A stretch of 64,000 nt of DNA from Ampelocalamus luodianensis (lineage: Eukaryota; Streptophyta; Magnoliopsida; Poales; Poaceae): positions 32,857,609-32,921,608 of the forward strand of contig CM070620.1 in assembly GCA_036346255.1 (NCBI GenBank), read 5' to 3'. Below the pieces are notes generated by a model, which did no database searches, had not been told where the DNA came from, and saw nothing but the letters and a program-made list of their open reading frames with translations. Position numbers and translations under genes: made by a program. Each line of letters begins with the position of its first letter. Position 1 is the first letter of the stretch. Positions 35,200 through 46,316 of the stretch are shown piece by piece.

Positions 35200-35400
35200 G
35201 GGGCTGACGCGTGTCTAATTCCACGGTCGTCGAGCGCGGAAAGAGGGCGAGCGCGGCACCGCCACCTCCTGCGGTGGCCGAGCGCAGAAGGGACCTCCTG
35301 CTGTGGCCGACCGCGGAAGGAGGGGGCACCTCCTGCAGTGGCCGAGCGCGGAAGGAGGGGGAGTTCCTGCGGTGGCGGAGCGCGGGAGGTAAGCGCCGGT
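35200..35400. repeat. GC-rich subterminal repeats of the MULE
   Basis: About four imperfect copies of a ~55-base unit containing CCTCCTGCxGTGGCCGAGCGCGGAAGGA. The right end carries related CCGCGGAAGG motifs (46535-46740). Subterminal repeats of this kind may be transposase-binding sites, which is inference. Confidence 0.6.
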
Positions 35401-35449
35401 TAGGGTTTTGAGCGCTGTTAGGGTTTAGGTTGAGCGCCGTTAGTAGGTT

Positions 35450-36690
35450 ACGTATGTATTTTTTGATATAAAAAAAAAGGGAAAAAAAACTCAACTTTGT
35501 GCAAGTATAAAGAGAATATAAAATAATTTATAATTTTTTTTTATTTTCTCAAGATTTTGAACCTCGCTATGAATAAACTTCTATATCTCGATATATACAT
35601 ATATAATGTCTATATTTATATATATTATGTAAATTATGCAGTAGACTCATAATGAGAAATCAAAGTGGCTAATTTTTTAATAGAATAAAAAGCCCTTTTA
35701 ACTCAGTGGTAGAGCGTTTTTACGAATAGAAAACTATAGTTTGAGCGAGTAGAGAAAATATCAACACTATAAAAACATTCATTAAAAATATAAGCATCAA
35801 GGTTTGTAAATTAGGGTTTCGTTTTCTCGAAATCGGGGTTCACGATTTGGTGTTGTTTGTAGTAATTTCATAATATAGCAAATGAGTTTAGGAAATTACG
35901 AAACTATTATTTTATTCGTTTAGAGAAAGGATGATTGAAACACTTGTTGTATTTTAGAAGTTGGATAAAATAGCACCAGTACAGAAGCAACAATACGTAT
36001 AAGGGAACGTTTAAAGGAAGCCCCAGAAATCAGGGTTTCGTTTTCTCGGAAATCAGGGTTTCGTCGTAATTTCAGCGCTGTTTGTAGTAATTTCGAAATA
36101 TAGCAAATGAGTTAAGGAATATTACGAAACTTTTTGTGGAGCCTCCCATCATAGTGTTGTTGCTTCTCTAATTTTTGTATAATTTTATTCGTTTAGAGAA
36201 AGGATGGTTGATAAGCATATCAGACGAGGTATAACGTCGAGGATGTCGTCCAAGCAAAGTGTGTGCTAAAACACTTGTTGTCGAAACTATTGGAGTCTCT
36301 CCTGGATGAAGTCGTGTGAACGTATATAGGCAGGCAGTCGATGAAGTACTTTATGAAGCTTATAGAGAATATGATTGAAGGGGTTGAGAACGCTCGTTGT
36401 GATTATGAAGATGCCTTAAAACATGGAGGATTCGATGTCGGTGCGAATGGTTCTTTCTGGAATTCCACTAGAAGAGGCATACTTACAATATAGGCTTAGG
36501 GGACATACGAAACTAGAAGTATATTACACGTACTGACATGGCATGATGGTTTGGCTAATTGCTTTAGTCATCGTCGCTACTACTACGGTACATTGCGACA
36601 CAAGCATCCAGACCATGTAACTATACATGCCTTTAGGGGATAGTAAAAAACATACGGGGTAGGACGGGGGACTACTACGTAATGACCTAA
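35450..36690. other. AT-rich MULE interior with an imperfect duplication
   Basis: Contains no supported gene. A direct duplication is visible: GTTTCGTTTTCTCG, then ATATAGCAAATGAGTT, then TTTATTCGTTTAGAGAAAGG occur in the same order at 35816-35940 and 36031-36210. The ATATAGCAAATGAG part recurs in the inverted-repeat structure at 59205-60503. A tRNA-like fragment lies at 35692-35716. Confidence 0.55.
35692..35716 (+). other. tRNA-like fragment resembling plastid trnT-GGU 5' half
   Basis: The stretch beginning GCCCTTTTAACTCAGTGGTA and running on into GAGCG matches, from memory, the acceptor stem and D-arm of grass plastid trnT-GGU. After ~24 bases the similarity ends; there is no anticodon arm or 3' half, so it is not a functional tRNA gene. 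Confidence 0.4.
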
Positions 36691-36691
36691 C

Positions 36692-37551
36692 CTACTGCGT
36701 GGACCAGGGACATTTTCCCTTCCATGCTAGCTCGTCGTTGAACTCCTGGTGGGCCTTCTCCTTCCTTTCCCTTCCCTTGTCGCGGAATTTGTCCACGTCG
36801 GGCGGTATGTCGAAGTCGTCCATGTCCTGCGATTCCATGATGTAAGTGCACGTATAGTGAAAAGCATAAGAAGGATGTAAATTATTCATAACTCCGTCGT
36901 CCATACGGATTAGGGCGGGCGGCCGGATATCTTTGTGGCGGCGGGCTCGTGGGACGAGCCTTTCCTTGCCCTTGTCGCGGGATTTGTCCACCTCGGTGGA
37001 ATGTCGAAGTCGTCCATGTCTGCGATTCCATGATATAAGTCGTCGTGCGATGAAAAAGCGTAATAAGGATGTAAATTCTTCATAACTCACGTCGTGGATA
37101 TGGACGGCGCGAGGCGGCCGGATCTGTTGTGGCGGCGGGCTCGGCACGATGAGCTGTCCCTTGCCCTTGTCGCGGGATTTGTCCACCTCGGGCTGGTATG
37201 TCGAAGTCGTCCATGTCCTGCGATTGTATGATGTAAGTACACCGAACAGCGAAAAATCGTAATAAGGATGTAAATTCTTCGTAACTTACGTCGTCGATAT
37301 GGATTACACCGGCGAGTTACGGGCTCCTTAGGGCGTCCTCAACGAGGCACGATCGTAAGGTTTCCACCGCACGAAGTTCTCGACCATGACCGGTAGTTCG
37401 GCATGTACTGGCGGAGGAATGCCCTATCGTACATCTCGGGCCGTTGATCCTTTGGAAAAAGTGGCGGCGCATCTCGGGCTGCCATTACGTGGGGATGATG
37501 TTCAAAAATTATGAATTCAACATCGGCGAAAATCGATGTGCGCAAAAGCAA
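36692..37551 (-). CDS. MULE gene built of repeated exon-intron units
   Basis: No known family recognised. On the minus strand an upstream coding block (37339-37551; FPKDQRPEMYDRAFLRQYMP) is followed by three tandem ~190-bp units (about 37290-36770). Each unit has a ~115-bp exon (DMDDFDIP-x-EVDKSRDKGK... RPP...) and a ~70-75-bp intron. The intron donor is GTGAGT/GTAAGT and the acceptor ATCGCAG (ATTCCATGATxTAAG... region on the plus strand). The last exon ends ...DKGRERKEKAHQEFNDELAWKGKCPWSTQ at the stop near 36692. Reading through the introns also keeps a partly open frame. The product would be a small, charged, repetitive protein. One-base differences between units may shift frames. Confidence 0.45.
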
Positions 37552-37939
37552 CGCTTACGAGGTGGTGCCCGCGCGTGTAATGCGCCTTGGCGGCGGTGTG
37601 CAGGTGTGTGGGTGAATGATCTCTGCTGTTCGCCACACACACCTGCGGGATTGGAAAGCGTGGTGGTACTTGAGCATCCTTCATTGTTCGATCTGGGTTT
37701 GTAGATGTTTCCTCTTCTGCGCAAGCCATTTGCGCTTCGCAACATCTTCGCGTAGAAGTTTCTGCGAAGAGTCCATAGCTGGGGTATCTGTTGTGTAGTG
37801 TTTGGTTCAAGCCATTTGGTTGAACCCCGTTTTATAAGGCCCATGGTTGGCATGGTGTGGATAATTTCACCGTATGGTGGCGAGGCGGTCAGGGTTGTAA
37901 AGTCAATCTGAAAGCATAACCCTGAACCTAAACCCTAAA

Positions 37940-38385
37940 CTGCGCAAAGCTGCCCTGTGTAGTCTTATCACTATGCAAAGCTGCCCCGTGTGGTCTTATC
38001 ACTGCGCAAAGCTGTCTCCTTTGGTCTTATCACTGCGCAAAGCTGCCCCGTGTGGTCTTATCACTGCGCAAAGCTGTCTCCTTTGGTCTTATCACTGCGC
38101 AAAGCTGTCTCCTTTGGTCTTATCACTGCGCAAAGCTACCCCGTGTGGTCTTGTCACTGCGCAAAGCTGTCTCCTTTGGTCTTATCAATGCGCAAAGCTA
38201 CCCGTGTGGTCTTGTCACTGCGCAAAGTGTCTCCTTTGGCCTAATCAACTGCGCAAAGGCGCCCTATGTGGTCGTGTCACTACACAAAGTTGGTGCTGTG
38301 GTCTTGTCACTGCGCAAAGTTGGCCTGTGTGGTCTTGTCACTGCGCAAAGCTACCCCGTATGGTCTTGTCACTGCGCAAAGCTGT
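37940..38385 (+). repeat. 31-bp minisatellite, ~14.5 copies
   Basis: The unit is GCGCAAAGCTG followed by one of two variants, CCCCGTGTGG or TCTCCTTTGG, then TCTTATCACT. The two variants alternate irregularly. It lies ~130 bp upstream of the GRF-finger gene. Open frames through it are by-products of the repeat. Confidence 0.93.
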
Positions 38386-38516
38386 CACATGCAAGCTAAC
38401 ACATTATAGGCTCCCCTCGTGGGCTATAAAATGCACGCCCCACGCTCCAAAAGTAGGACCACTTGACCCTTGAAATCATAGGAAGAAGAACCTTCTCCAC
38501 CATACGACAACATACT

Positions 38517-38964
38517 ATGGCGGGCGAAGCAATGGGACCATTCCAGCCGGTCGCGAAGCAAGACCTTCCTCCAAAGGAGGAGGACTTGAGCCTAACTACG
38601 GTTGATGTCGAACAAGCATGCTCAACCTGTATGGCCAAAATGCCGACACGAGGAGGGCGCATTTGTCGTGCGGTCTTGGGCGGCCATTTCGATGGCGGGC
38701 GGCGTTTCTTCCGATGCCCACACTCGAGGTACAATTAGCAAATAGTTTGGTTTATGTTCTTGCTAATAGAGCATCCATGTTAAGCCTCATTTGCAGCGGA
38801 TGGCGAGATGCGACTTTGTCCGCTGGATCGATCCTCCACATGAGCGACATGTTGTGGTGTACATTGAAAGATTGTGGAACCGAATCTTGGAGTTGGAGGC
38901 GCGATTGGCGATCTCAATGAGCAAAACGATGACATCCGCCAATGATGCAGCGCGAGGGCAATGA
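38517..38964 (+). CDS. GRF-type zinc-finger protein, two exons
   Basis: Exon 1 is 38517-38728 and exon 2 is 38808-38964, spliced GT-AG; together they give 122 codons with no stop. Exon 1 encodes MAGEAMGPFQPVAK and the first half of the finger (CSTCMAK...GGRRFFRCPHS). Splicing to the second AG after TTGCAG joins it to CDFVRWID, completing the C-x2-C...CP...C-x-F-x2-W-x-D pattern of GRF zinc fingers. These bind nucleic acid in topoisomerase III, APE2 and many plant proteins. The C-terminus (YIERLWNRILELEARLA) may be a short coiled coil. It lies on the strand opposite to MURA and PMD. The start ATG is chosen because it is the last one before the finger after the minisatellite. It is the most intact-looking gene in the window. 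Confidence 0.65.
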
Positions 38965-39095
38965 GGAGGTCGTGAATATAGGAAGTTCCTATGATCCCAC
39001 ATGCTTTGTTGTGCGAACCCTACGTGCATATGTGCGTGCCACTACAACGACGCCACCACGTCAGGCGCCCACAGCGAACAACACTCTATGTGGGT

Positions 39096-39293
39096 AGCAC
39101 GAGGCACTTTCTACCATTAGGCACGTTCGGAGAAGCTTGTACCTCCGTACTCTCCCTTATTTACGCAATTATGTTGAATGTATCATGTGCCTTTAGCACG
39201 AGGCACCTTCTACCATTAGGCACGTCCAGAGAAGCTTGTACCTCTGTACTCTCTCGTTATTTATGCAATTATGTTCAATGTATCGTGTGCCTT
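39096..39293 (+). repeat. Two tandem 99-bp units
   Basis: Units at 39096-39194 and 39195-39293 share AGCACGAGGCA, CTACCATTAGGCACGT, AGAAGCTTGTACCTC and TTATGTT-x-AATGTAT. They follow the GRF-finger gene and may be its 3' untranslated region. Confidence 0.9.
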
Positions 39294-39305
39294 TCATCGA
39301 GTTGA

Positions 39306-39345
39306 CCATAAACCTAAACCTAAACCCTAAATCCTAACCCTAACT
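39306..39345 (+). repeat. Short telomere-like repeat
   Basis: Degenerate CCCTAAA/CCTAAA units (CTAAACCTAAACCCTAAAT...CCTAACCCTAAC) over ~40 bases; a smaller run occurs at 37918-37940. This is the plant telomere motif at an interstitial place. Confidence 0.7.
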
Positions 39346-39477
39346 AGTGTAATGGAAGGATACACGACAGTTCATCCATTCATGAAGGAGTGCAATGCAT
39401 AGGTAAATAGTAGATATTACAATCTCATTACAACTGAACTTGTAATTGGCAGGAACAAAACATAATAGTACAACACA

Positions 39478-42015
39478 CTAAAACTCATGGTCCCTGCCTC
39501 CGTCGCTGCCCCGACGCTGCAGCTGCTCCGAAGGGAATGTGAACCTGTCAGGAGAGTGGCGTGCACCCCGAAAGTCGTAGTGGGACTGCTGCGTGGGAGG
39601 CGGTGTCACATAGAACTCATTGTAGGGAGCCGGGCGAGGTTGGAGCAAAGCGTCCACCCACTCATCCTGCGTTCCTTGGCCTTCATGTCCCAATTGGTCA
39701 CTCGAGACCTGCAAATTCGGTGGGCTATGTGAGTTTACCGCAGCGTGCAACGGGAATAATGAATTAAGTACGTTACAGCGCACTGTGTATGTGGTTGTGC
39801 GGACGATGATGCTCCGGGGCAATCGGCGCCATAATAGTGCACAGTGCTTGCGCCGAACGACTGCTCCAACCACGGGTTTCCCTCATACAGTTTGGTGCGC
39901 ACGCCTTGCGAGCGTGGGCAACGCCTCTTCTTGGCGCCGGGCGAAGTCGAGTCGCTATCTGCAGTCGCACCTCGCGGACCTGGCGACGAAGTCCGGTCCT
40001 GTGTCTCCCCTTGCGACGGCGGCGGTAGCGATCTATCATCACGTCGCAAGTCTTTGAAAGAACAAACAGAAGTGAGATATACTTAACAAATAAGGGCACG
40101 TGCAAAAAGTTAGAACAAGAACTTGTAATTGACATACCGCTTGCCCGAGGCGGCGGCGTGGAGGAAGAGCGGCGTAGCTACGGCGACTACGAGTGCGATG
40201 GGCGTGCGGATGGTGGTGCGGAGGAGGCCGAGGGCGTGGGAAGGAGGTTGTCCTCGGTGTTCGCGTCGTCGCCCACCTACGTCACTGTGCCGACCACAAG
40301 TGATGGCCCTCATTGCCGCTGCCGAGTCATCATAGACTCGCTGCAGCATACCTAGGAACTGAGAGGAGGTGCTGGTCCTCCCACGTCGAGGACCGAGGGC
40401 GCCCTGGGTGTTGATCTGCGAAGGTGGTCGTCTCGCAAGGAAGCGAGGAATAAATTAGACGCGTTTCCCATGCAAAAAAACTTGAAAGAATATTTTACCG
40501 TCTCCTCCTGGCGTGCCGCTCGATGAGTGTCAGGACCTGCTCGTACAGCGGCGGCGTGCGTGACCTCCGTAGGACGCTGTGGCGCCGCACGATAAGGCCG
40601 CTCACAGTGCGCGAACGTACCACCTCAAGTACGCAGTGTGTGTCTCGACATCGTACGGTCGTGCCTCCTGCACGACGTCGATCGCCGCCCTCTCGTCCCA
40701 CAGCGTGGTCCACGGTAGCTGTGTCTCCCTCCAGTCGTCGCTCTTCCGCCCTTGTCTCGTTTGCCTGCAAGTGAATTTGGATGTTAGACAGTCAGAAAAA
40801 GAGATGCAGCCAACAGGTAAACCAAGTAACAACATACCTGTGGGCCTTCGCTACAAGAGGTCGTCCCGGAGGCGGTGGCACCTGCTGGTAAAGCCCAAAC
40901 TGTCTCATGACCCGCTGTGGTGAGTACGGCTCGACCATATGGGAGAACACTAGATGACAGGTCGTCATCCAGTATGCGTAGTCCTGACTGCATTGAGAGG
41001 ACAAGCCGTAAGGGGCTGTGTCCACAATGAACTGTGTAGACCATGGGAAGCATATGACCTCCGCCTCGTGAAGAGTCTCGAGCTGGTTGTGGAACTCAGG
41101 GTACACGCGCCTCGGCCTCTCCCTAGCCCACCCTAGCCGAGCACGTGTCCAGCGAGTGCCCATTGTGGGCCCCTCAATGGGGTCGGCGCCATCTCCCACA
41201 CCGTAAAACTCAGGGATGCGCGCGAAAGGGTGCACGGCCGTGCGGAAGTACGGGCGGCCAACCGGGAAGTGCTCCCACGACCACAGCTGCAAGAGCATGT
41301 AGCATACTGCGAGGACTGGCTCACCGGCCGTACTGCGCTGTGAGGCATCACACAAGCCTCGGTACGTGGCGCAAAGCACGGCGGAGCCCCAATCAGATCT
41401 GCGGCACCTCTTGGGCGGCGTCATAACGCCCAACAAGATGGATGTAGCTAGGTGCACCCAATCTCCCGAGTCGTGGGAAACAAGACCCACCCAAAGAGGA
41501 ACAACAGTGCGCAAGGAAGTGTGTCCGTATGACTCTTGGTCGCGTCCGCGGGCGGACCATGTACCGTCGTAGCCGAGAATGTGGCACACGACATGTTCTC
41601 GGGATCGGGTCACCGAACCTCTCGACCATCCGCACCTTCGATCTGTCGCCTCGGAGGTGGCACTCTCGCATGACCCGCGGTGGTAGTCCTGTAAGCATAG
41701 CGACATCTGCGAGTAATGGTCATCTCCCCACCGGAAGTGGAAGGTGTGTGTCTCGGTCTCCAACGGTCCATGAGGGCGGACAACGGTGGCGCGATCGAAT
41801 CAAACGTGTGATCCAGTCCAACGAGCGGGCAATGGGCAAAAGCCCGTGTCCGTAGTAGTGGGGCGTCATCGGGTCCAAAGGCCGGTGCTCTGCGGGACTC
41901 CGAGGACAAAGCACGGAGGGCCCATGCCGGATGACCACGCGTGGCATCGGTGTCCTCGATCCCACCGTGGTCGAGCAGCTCGTCTGCGACGTCGTCTGCG
42001 GTCGCTCCATCTCCC
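39478..42015 (-). pseudogene. Plant mobile domain (PMD) gene remnant
   Basis: On the minus strand the N-terminal part (41745-42010) contains LLRTRAFAHCPLVGLDHTFD and ALMDRW, followed in another frame by THTFHFRWGEMTIT (41720-41770). Next comes MLTGLP (41690). Then, after frameshifts, DWGSAVLCATYRGLCDAS and LLQLWSWEHFPVGRP (41100-41380), QPTMGTRW, FHNQLETL and VICFPWST (40850-41090). The C-terminal domain (40602-40770; LPWTTLWDERAAID...YLRWYV) and a low-complexity tail (39478-39710) follow. The order W-x-HTFH-x-GEMT, WGSAVL, LLQxWxWEH is diagnostic of the PMD family (PF10536; MAIN/MAIL proteins). PMD genes occur both as host genes and inside transposons. At least three frame changes suggest it is dead. 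It lies directly downstream of MURA. Confidence 0.75.
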
Positions 42016-42099
42016 GAGGTACGATACAACAACAAGTTAGTGTGTAGATAAAACATGACATACAAAAAGGCAAAATAAAAGCAAAACATATAGCACACA

Positions 42100-42425
42100 T
42101 ACACAACAAAGAAATGACAAGAACCATTGTCCGACATACATACACAACATACATATAGCATACATAGGCAACAAACATATGACAACAGCCATTGTCCAAC
42201 ACATTCCAACAAGTACAACATGATAACGCCTAACACAACATACATATAGCATACATAGCCAACAAACATATGACAACAGCCATTGTCCGACACATTCCAA
42301 CACGTACAACATGATAACACCTAACACAACATACATATAGCATACATAGCCAACAAACATATGACAACAGCCATTGTCCGACACATTCCAACACGTACAA
42401 CACACGAACGCATAACACATTACAA
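42100..42425. repeat. ~90-bp tandem repeat between MURA and PMD
   Basis: About 3.5 copies of a unit containing CACAACATACATATAGCATA, CAACAAACATATGACAACAG, CCATTGTCCGACACATTCC and CGTACAACATGATAACACC. Copies start near 42147, 42237 and 42326, with a partial one at 42107. It may be the shared intergenic or terminator region; that is inference. Confidence 0.9.
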
Positions 42426-42439
42426 CAAACATCTAGCAT

Positions 42440-45135
42440 ACATATATGGCGATGAAACCGTCGCTACGTGCGTTGCTTGACCGGGCTGTTTGGGCGGTGG
42501 CGAACGAGTGGCCAATCGTCTTGCAAAGTCTGCATCTCGGCGCCTAGCCCGTTGCCTGCTGGCTTTCATCCATGTCATTACGGATCGCGGCGGGACTGCC
42601 GTCGCCCACGGGCGACACTGCTGAGTCGTCATTCGGCACCCACTTCACGTGCCCGCCGAGGTCCTCGTAATGCATATCCACCCGTCACGACTGAACTCGG
42701 CACTCCAAGTGCGTTACAGGTGGTGAATGTCGTAGAACTCGGACACGTATTGAGCCGAGGCCTGGCGCCACGCTGCGCACGCCGCGTACACATGGGAGCA
42801 CGGCTTGTGAAGAAGCCTCGGCTTATTGCAGGTGCAGGACGCTTCATCATCGATCGAGCAGACTTGTTTGCGATCACCTAACTTGACCCGTGACATACCA
42901 CGCTCGACGGATCTCAAACTTCTTTCTTATGCCATCCATGGTCCTGGCAGTGTGCGAACGAGCTTTTTGGATCTTCTTGTCGATGTAGGCCTGCGCCACC
43001 TCCGAAAATTGCTTGCCTTCGTCCATATGCTTCTTCGCCATCACGGCTCTGTTGACGAAGTATCCCACGGTACGGTTCCAGCTCTCCTCAACAATTGCGG
43101 TGATCGGGAGGGATCGGACACCCTTCAGGACACCGTTGTACACCTCCGACATGTTGGTCGTCATGATTTCGTACCGTGCACCACCGGTGTCGTGCAGTAG
43201 AGACCATTTTTCTAACTCGGGTGCGTGCGAGTTTACCCACTGCGTGAACTCCCCAACTCTGGGGGAGCCGCCGGCCGCTTCCCCTACCCCGGCGTCCTGA
43301 GAATTTCTAACATGTTTGGTAGTTTCCTCGTCCAACTGTCTCCACACGGCGTCGAACTTTCGCCTTTGGTTCTGCATGCATAGCTTTTTGAAGGTCTTCA
43401 TCAGGTCCTTGTTTCGGAACCTTGTGTGGAAGTTCGCCGCGAGATGCCTCATACACCATCGGTTCGTCAGGTCGTTCCACTGGTAGGGCGGCTGCGTCCC
43501 GTTTTGCATCATAGTAAACGCGACGGTAACCACGCATTACGGTCGAGATGAGCGCACACACAGGGCGGTCTTCAACCACCGCCCGCTTCACGTTTGAAAG
43601 GAACCACGACCAACTACTCGTGTTCTCGCTCTCAACAATCGCGAAGGCCACGGGTAATGGCGGTCATTCGTCGGTACCGCAATCGCGATGAGGCGGTGCC
43701 CTTGTACTTGCGGTGAGGAAGGTGCCGTCCATCGACGGCCTGGACGACGATGCCAGAACCCTCTAATCGCTTGGGGGAAGGCCCAGAATACTCTGTCAAG
43801 GATAAAACAATTCGGCCCCTTCGTAGGATGCACTCGGTCCAGCTTGTCAATGAATGTCCCTGGATTCGATTCTGCAATCTGATGGAGCATTCTTGGGACA
43901 AAGTCGTAGGCCTCTTCGTATGTGCCGAACATACGCTCTAGGACCTTCTGTTTGCGCGCCACACCTTGTCAGATCCAGCCGGAAGCCCACCATATTGACA
44001 ACATCTGCCAAAAGCAGCTTCGGCGAGACAGATACATCACTTACAACGAGGTGGCTTATCAGCTCTGTAATATATGACGACGTCAAGTTGCGGTGCCTAT
44101 GAAGTGGCTCTGCAAGCTCGCATGTGTGATCCTTCAGCACTGTTATGCGGAAGTCCGTGGCGGCACTCTGAACCGCTGCGCGAACCTTGCGTGGCAAGAT
44201 CCATCCACACACTTCACGATGTACGTGTCGGGGTTGGACTGTGCACCGATCGTCCGACTAATGTTGACGCGTATCCGCAATGGCTCTTTGGCGCGCTCTT
44301 GTTGGAGAAGCGCTGCCCTAAGAGCAAAGTGTCTTCATTGAAGCCCCACCCTGCCTCCTCATTGCGCAGAACGGGGATGTCAACTGCGATGTCGTCCAAT
44401 CTAGACGAGACATACGCAACGCGTCGGTGGTCACAACACCACCTAATACACCTCCGCACCAACTTCTCCATCGGGCTCCTCTCGTAACTAGTCAGTATCC
44501 ACAGCCTCCTCCTCGCTTTCAACTTGCTCCGCAAGGTATTCGTGGCAGTCAATACGGGCTGCCCACCACCTTTCCACGCCTTCGTTGGGCTCGAAAGCCT
44601 CCGCACGCCTCCTCAAGTCTCCATCGCCCACTTCCTCACCCACTTCTTCGCCCACATCTCCACCAACAACAGCGTCTGCATCAACTCCACCAGAACCACC
44701 CATCGCAGATGATTCCGTCCTCTCCACAAACTGGACATACACCATTGGCCTACCGTATATTGCCGCGGCGGGGTTGCACACAACCTCCATGTAGTTGGTC
44801 CACGAAGCGTCACTGCTCACCTTCATAAGTTGCCAAAACGTCTGACCTTCATCACCCACCACCGAGGCATACAATGCCTCGATGCGTAACTTCTTCCTTC
44901 CGGTGTCCCGATCGAACGCGGAACGCAAACACCTCCTTAGCTCGCATAGACTCATATCCTTCAGGCCTGGTGCCCGGATTTGGGTCCGGTCACAATTGAC
45001 AGGTCCACTCCGTCCGGCCCATCGCGTACGAGACCATCGCCATAGAACACGAACAAGTCTTGAATCGACATGTTCAGGGAAGACAGCGTTGTGTTCTATG
45101 CACAAAACGAGAAAAACATAAATAAATAAATACAC
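42440..45135 (-). pseudogene. MURA-type Mutator transposase, broken
   Basis: On the minus strand, N to C: an N-terminal region 44488-45135 (CELRRCLRSAFDRDTG, YGRPMVYVQFVE, then an acidic stretch). The MuDR 'plug'-like domain is at ~44200-44400 (VLRNEEAGWGFNEDTLLLGQRF). The MULE catalytic domain is at ~43500-43990 (RMFGTYEEAYDFVPRML, AVDGRHL...KYKGT, SENTSSWSWFL, and ISDR in a shifted frame). NRWCMRHLAANFHTRFRNK and MTTNMSEVYNGVLK follow in 42874-43533. A SWIM zinc finger (CTC...CSH) lies at ~42780-42850. Frameshifts near 43520, 43640, 43690 and 43850 plus stops near 44050 inactivate it. MURA binds the terminal repeats and cuts the element out. It identifies the 35095-46815 element as a MuDR-class MULE. 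Confidence 0.88.
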
Positions 45136-45139
45136 TTCA

Positions 45140-46250
45140 CTACGTGAGTATTAACCAATAGACAAAAATAGCAGAAAGGACTCTACTGTATCAAGAAACC
45201 ATGTGATGTTAGTATCAAACTTGAATTTTAATAGATTGGATTAATTTTGCTCCTACTAATTAACATTTACTTGAGTATTATAGGATTCAATTCTATATAT
45301 GGAGTTGTAAAGAAAAACACAGGACTTAAATGGGTAATCAAGTAACAAAAATTATTAATATATTTTGTAGTTTGGCTATGTGACTTCTTCTGCTCTTGAT
45401 TAATCTTTCCTAAATGTATTTCATACTTCTATTTCAATACTAAATAATATCCCACTAGGTTGAATAACTACACAATGTAATTTTATTTTAACAAAAACAA
45501 TTCAAATAATTCATTTATTTACATGGTTTCAAAATAGAGATTTTACTGCACGAAGGATTACCATATCAATCGCTACGTGCTAAATTCATCAAATCCTAAC
45601 ATACACAAGGATGCATGCATACAATGAAAGTACAACGTACTACCCGAGTACCGCAGTTAATTACCTCAACAAATGTACTACTTAACTACGCTAAAGTAAC
45701 GATCAAATAACACTAAACACATTATTTGTCTGACTAAGATGACATTAACACGACTAATTAAACAATGATATCCACGTTAACTAAACATTTATATTTACAG
45801 ACAACATGTTACTCACATTAGGCATTTCTATAGTCATTCTCTACAATTTTGAGCGGTTTACTTGTTTTACCACTACGGTAATAATGCACACCGTCCTCGG
45901 TTCTAATAATTTGTCCATTAACATGATTTCTACTGCATGAACGATTAATATATTTACGTGCTAATTAACTAACAATGACATTCACATAAACTAAATATTT
46001 TTGTCAACTAAGTATGGTTACTTAACACATTCTACACAATCAATAACTACTACCTAAAAATACCTTTTCTTGACCACTACGCTAATTACATGACCACTAC
46101 CGTAATAATTATATGACCACTACGCTAATTACATGCTAATCAACTACCTAAAATGTAGTCGCATGTTCACTTAAAAATACCTTTTTGATGCTCGCAGTCG
46201 ATCTAAAACTTTTACAATTGCAAAACCTTCATATTCGGATTCTGCGCTCA
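45140..46250. other. AT-rich promoter-side region of the MULE
   Basis: No gene supported. It lies upstream of the MURA start. A small direct repeat GACCACTACGCTAATTACATG / GACCACTACCGTAATAATTATATG is present at 46072-46140. Confidence 0.5.
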
Positions 46251-46254
46251 GTCG

Positions 46255-46316
46255 CCTTCTCTTCTTCTCTTCTTCTCTTCTTCTCTTCTTCTCTCGGTCT
46301 CTCGGTCTCTCGTAGA
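46255..46316. repeat. Pyrimidine microsatellite
   Basis: A TCTTC/TCTCTTCT run followed by CTCGGTCT repeats, inside the right end of the MULE. Confidence 0.85.

Noticed and set aside
37973..38385. Possible CRISPR-like array (regular short repeats)
   Set aside because: Units are contiguous with no unique spacers and the context is a plant transposon; it is a minisatellite.
37973..38473. 166-codon plus-strand frame
   Set aside because: It is just the 31-bp minisatellite translated; the repeating SLRKAVSF/YHCAKLS peptides follow from the unit length.
42037..42439. Minus-strand frames rich in Cys/Tyr/Val (for example 131 codons)
   Set aside because: They are translations of the ~90-bp tandem repeat and have no conserved motif.
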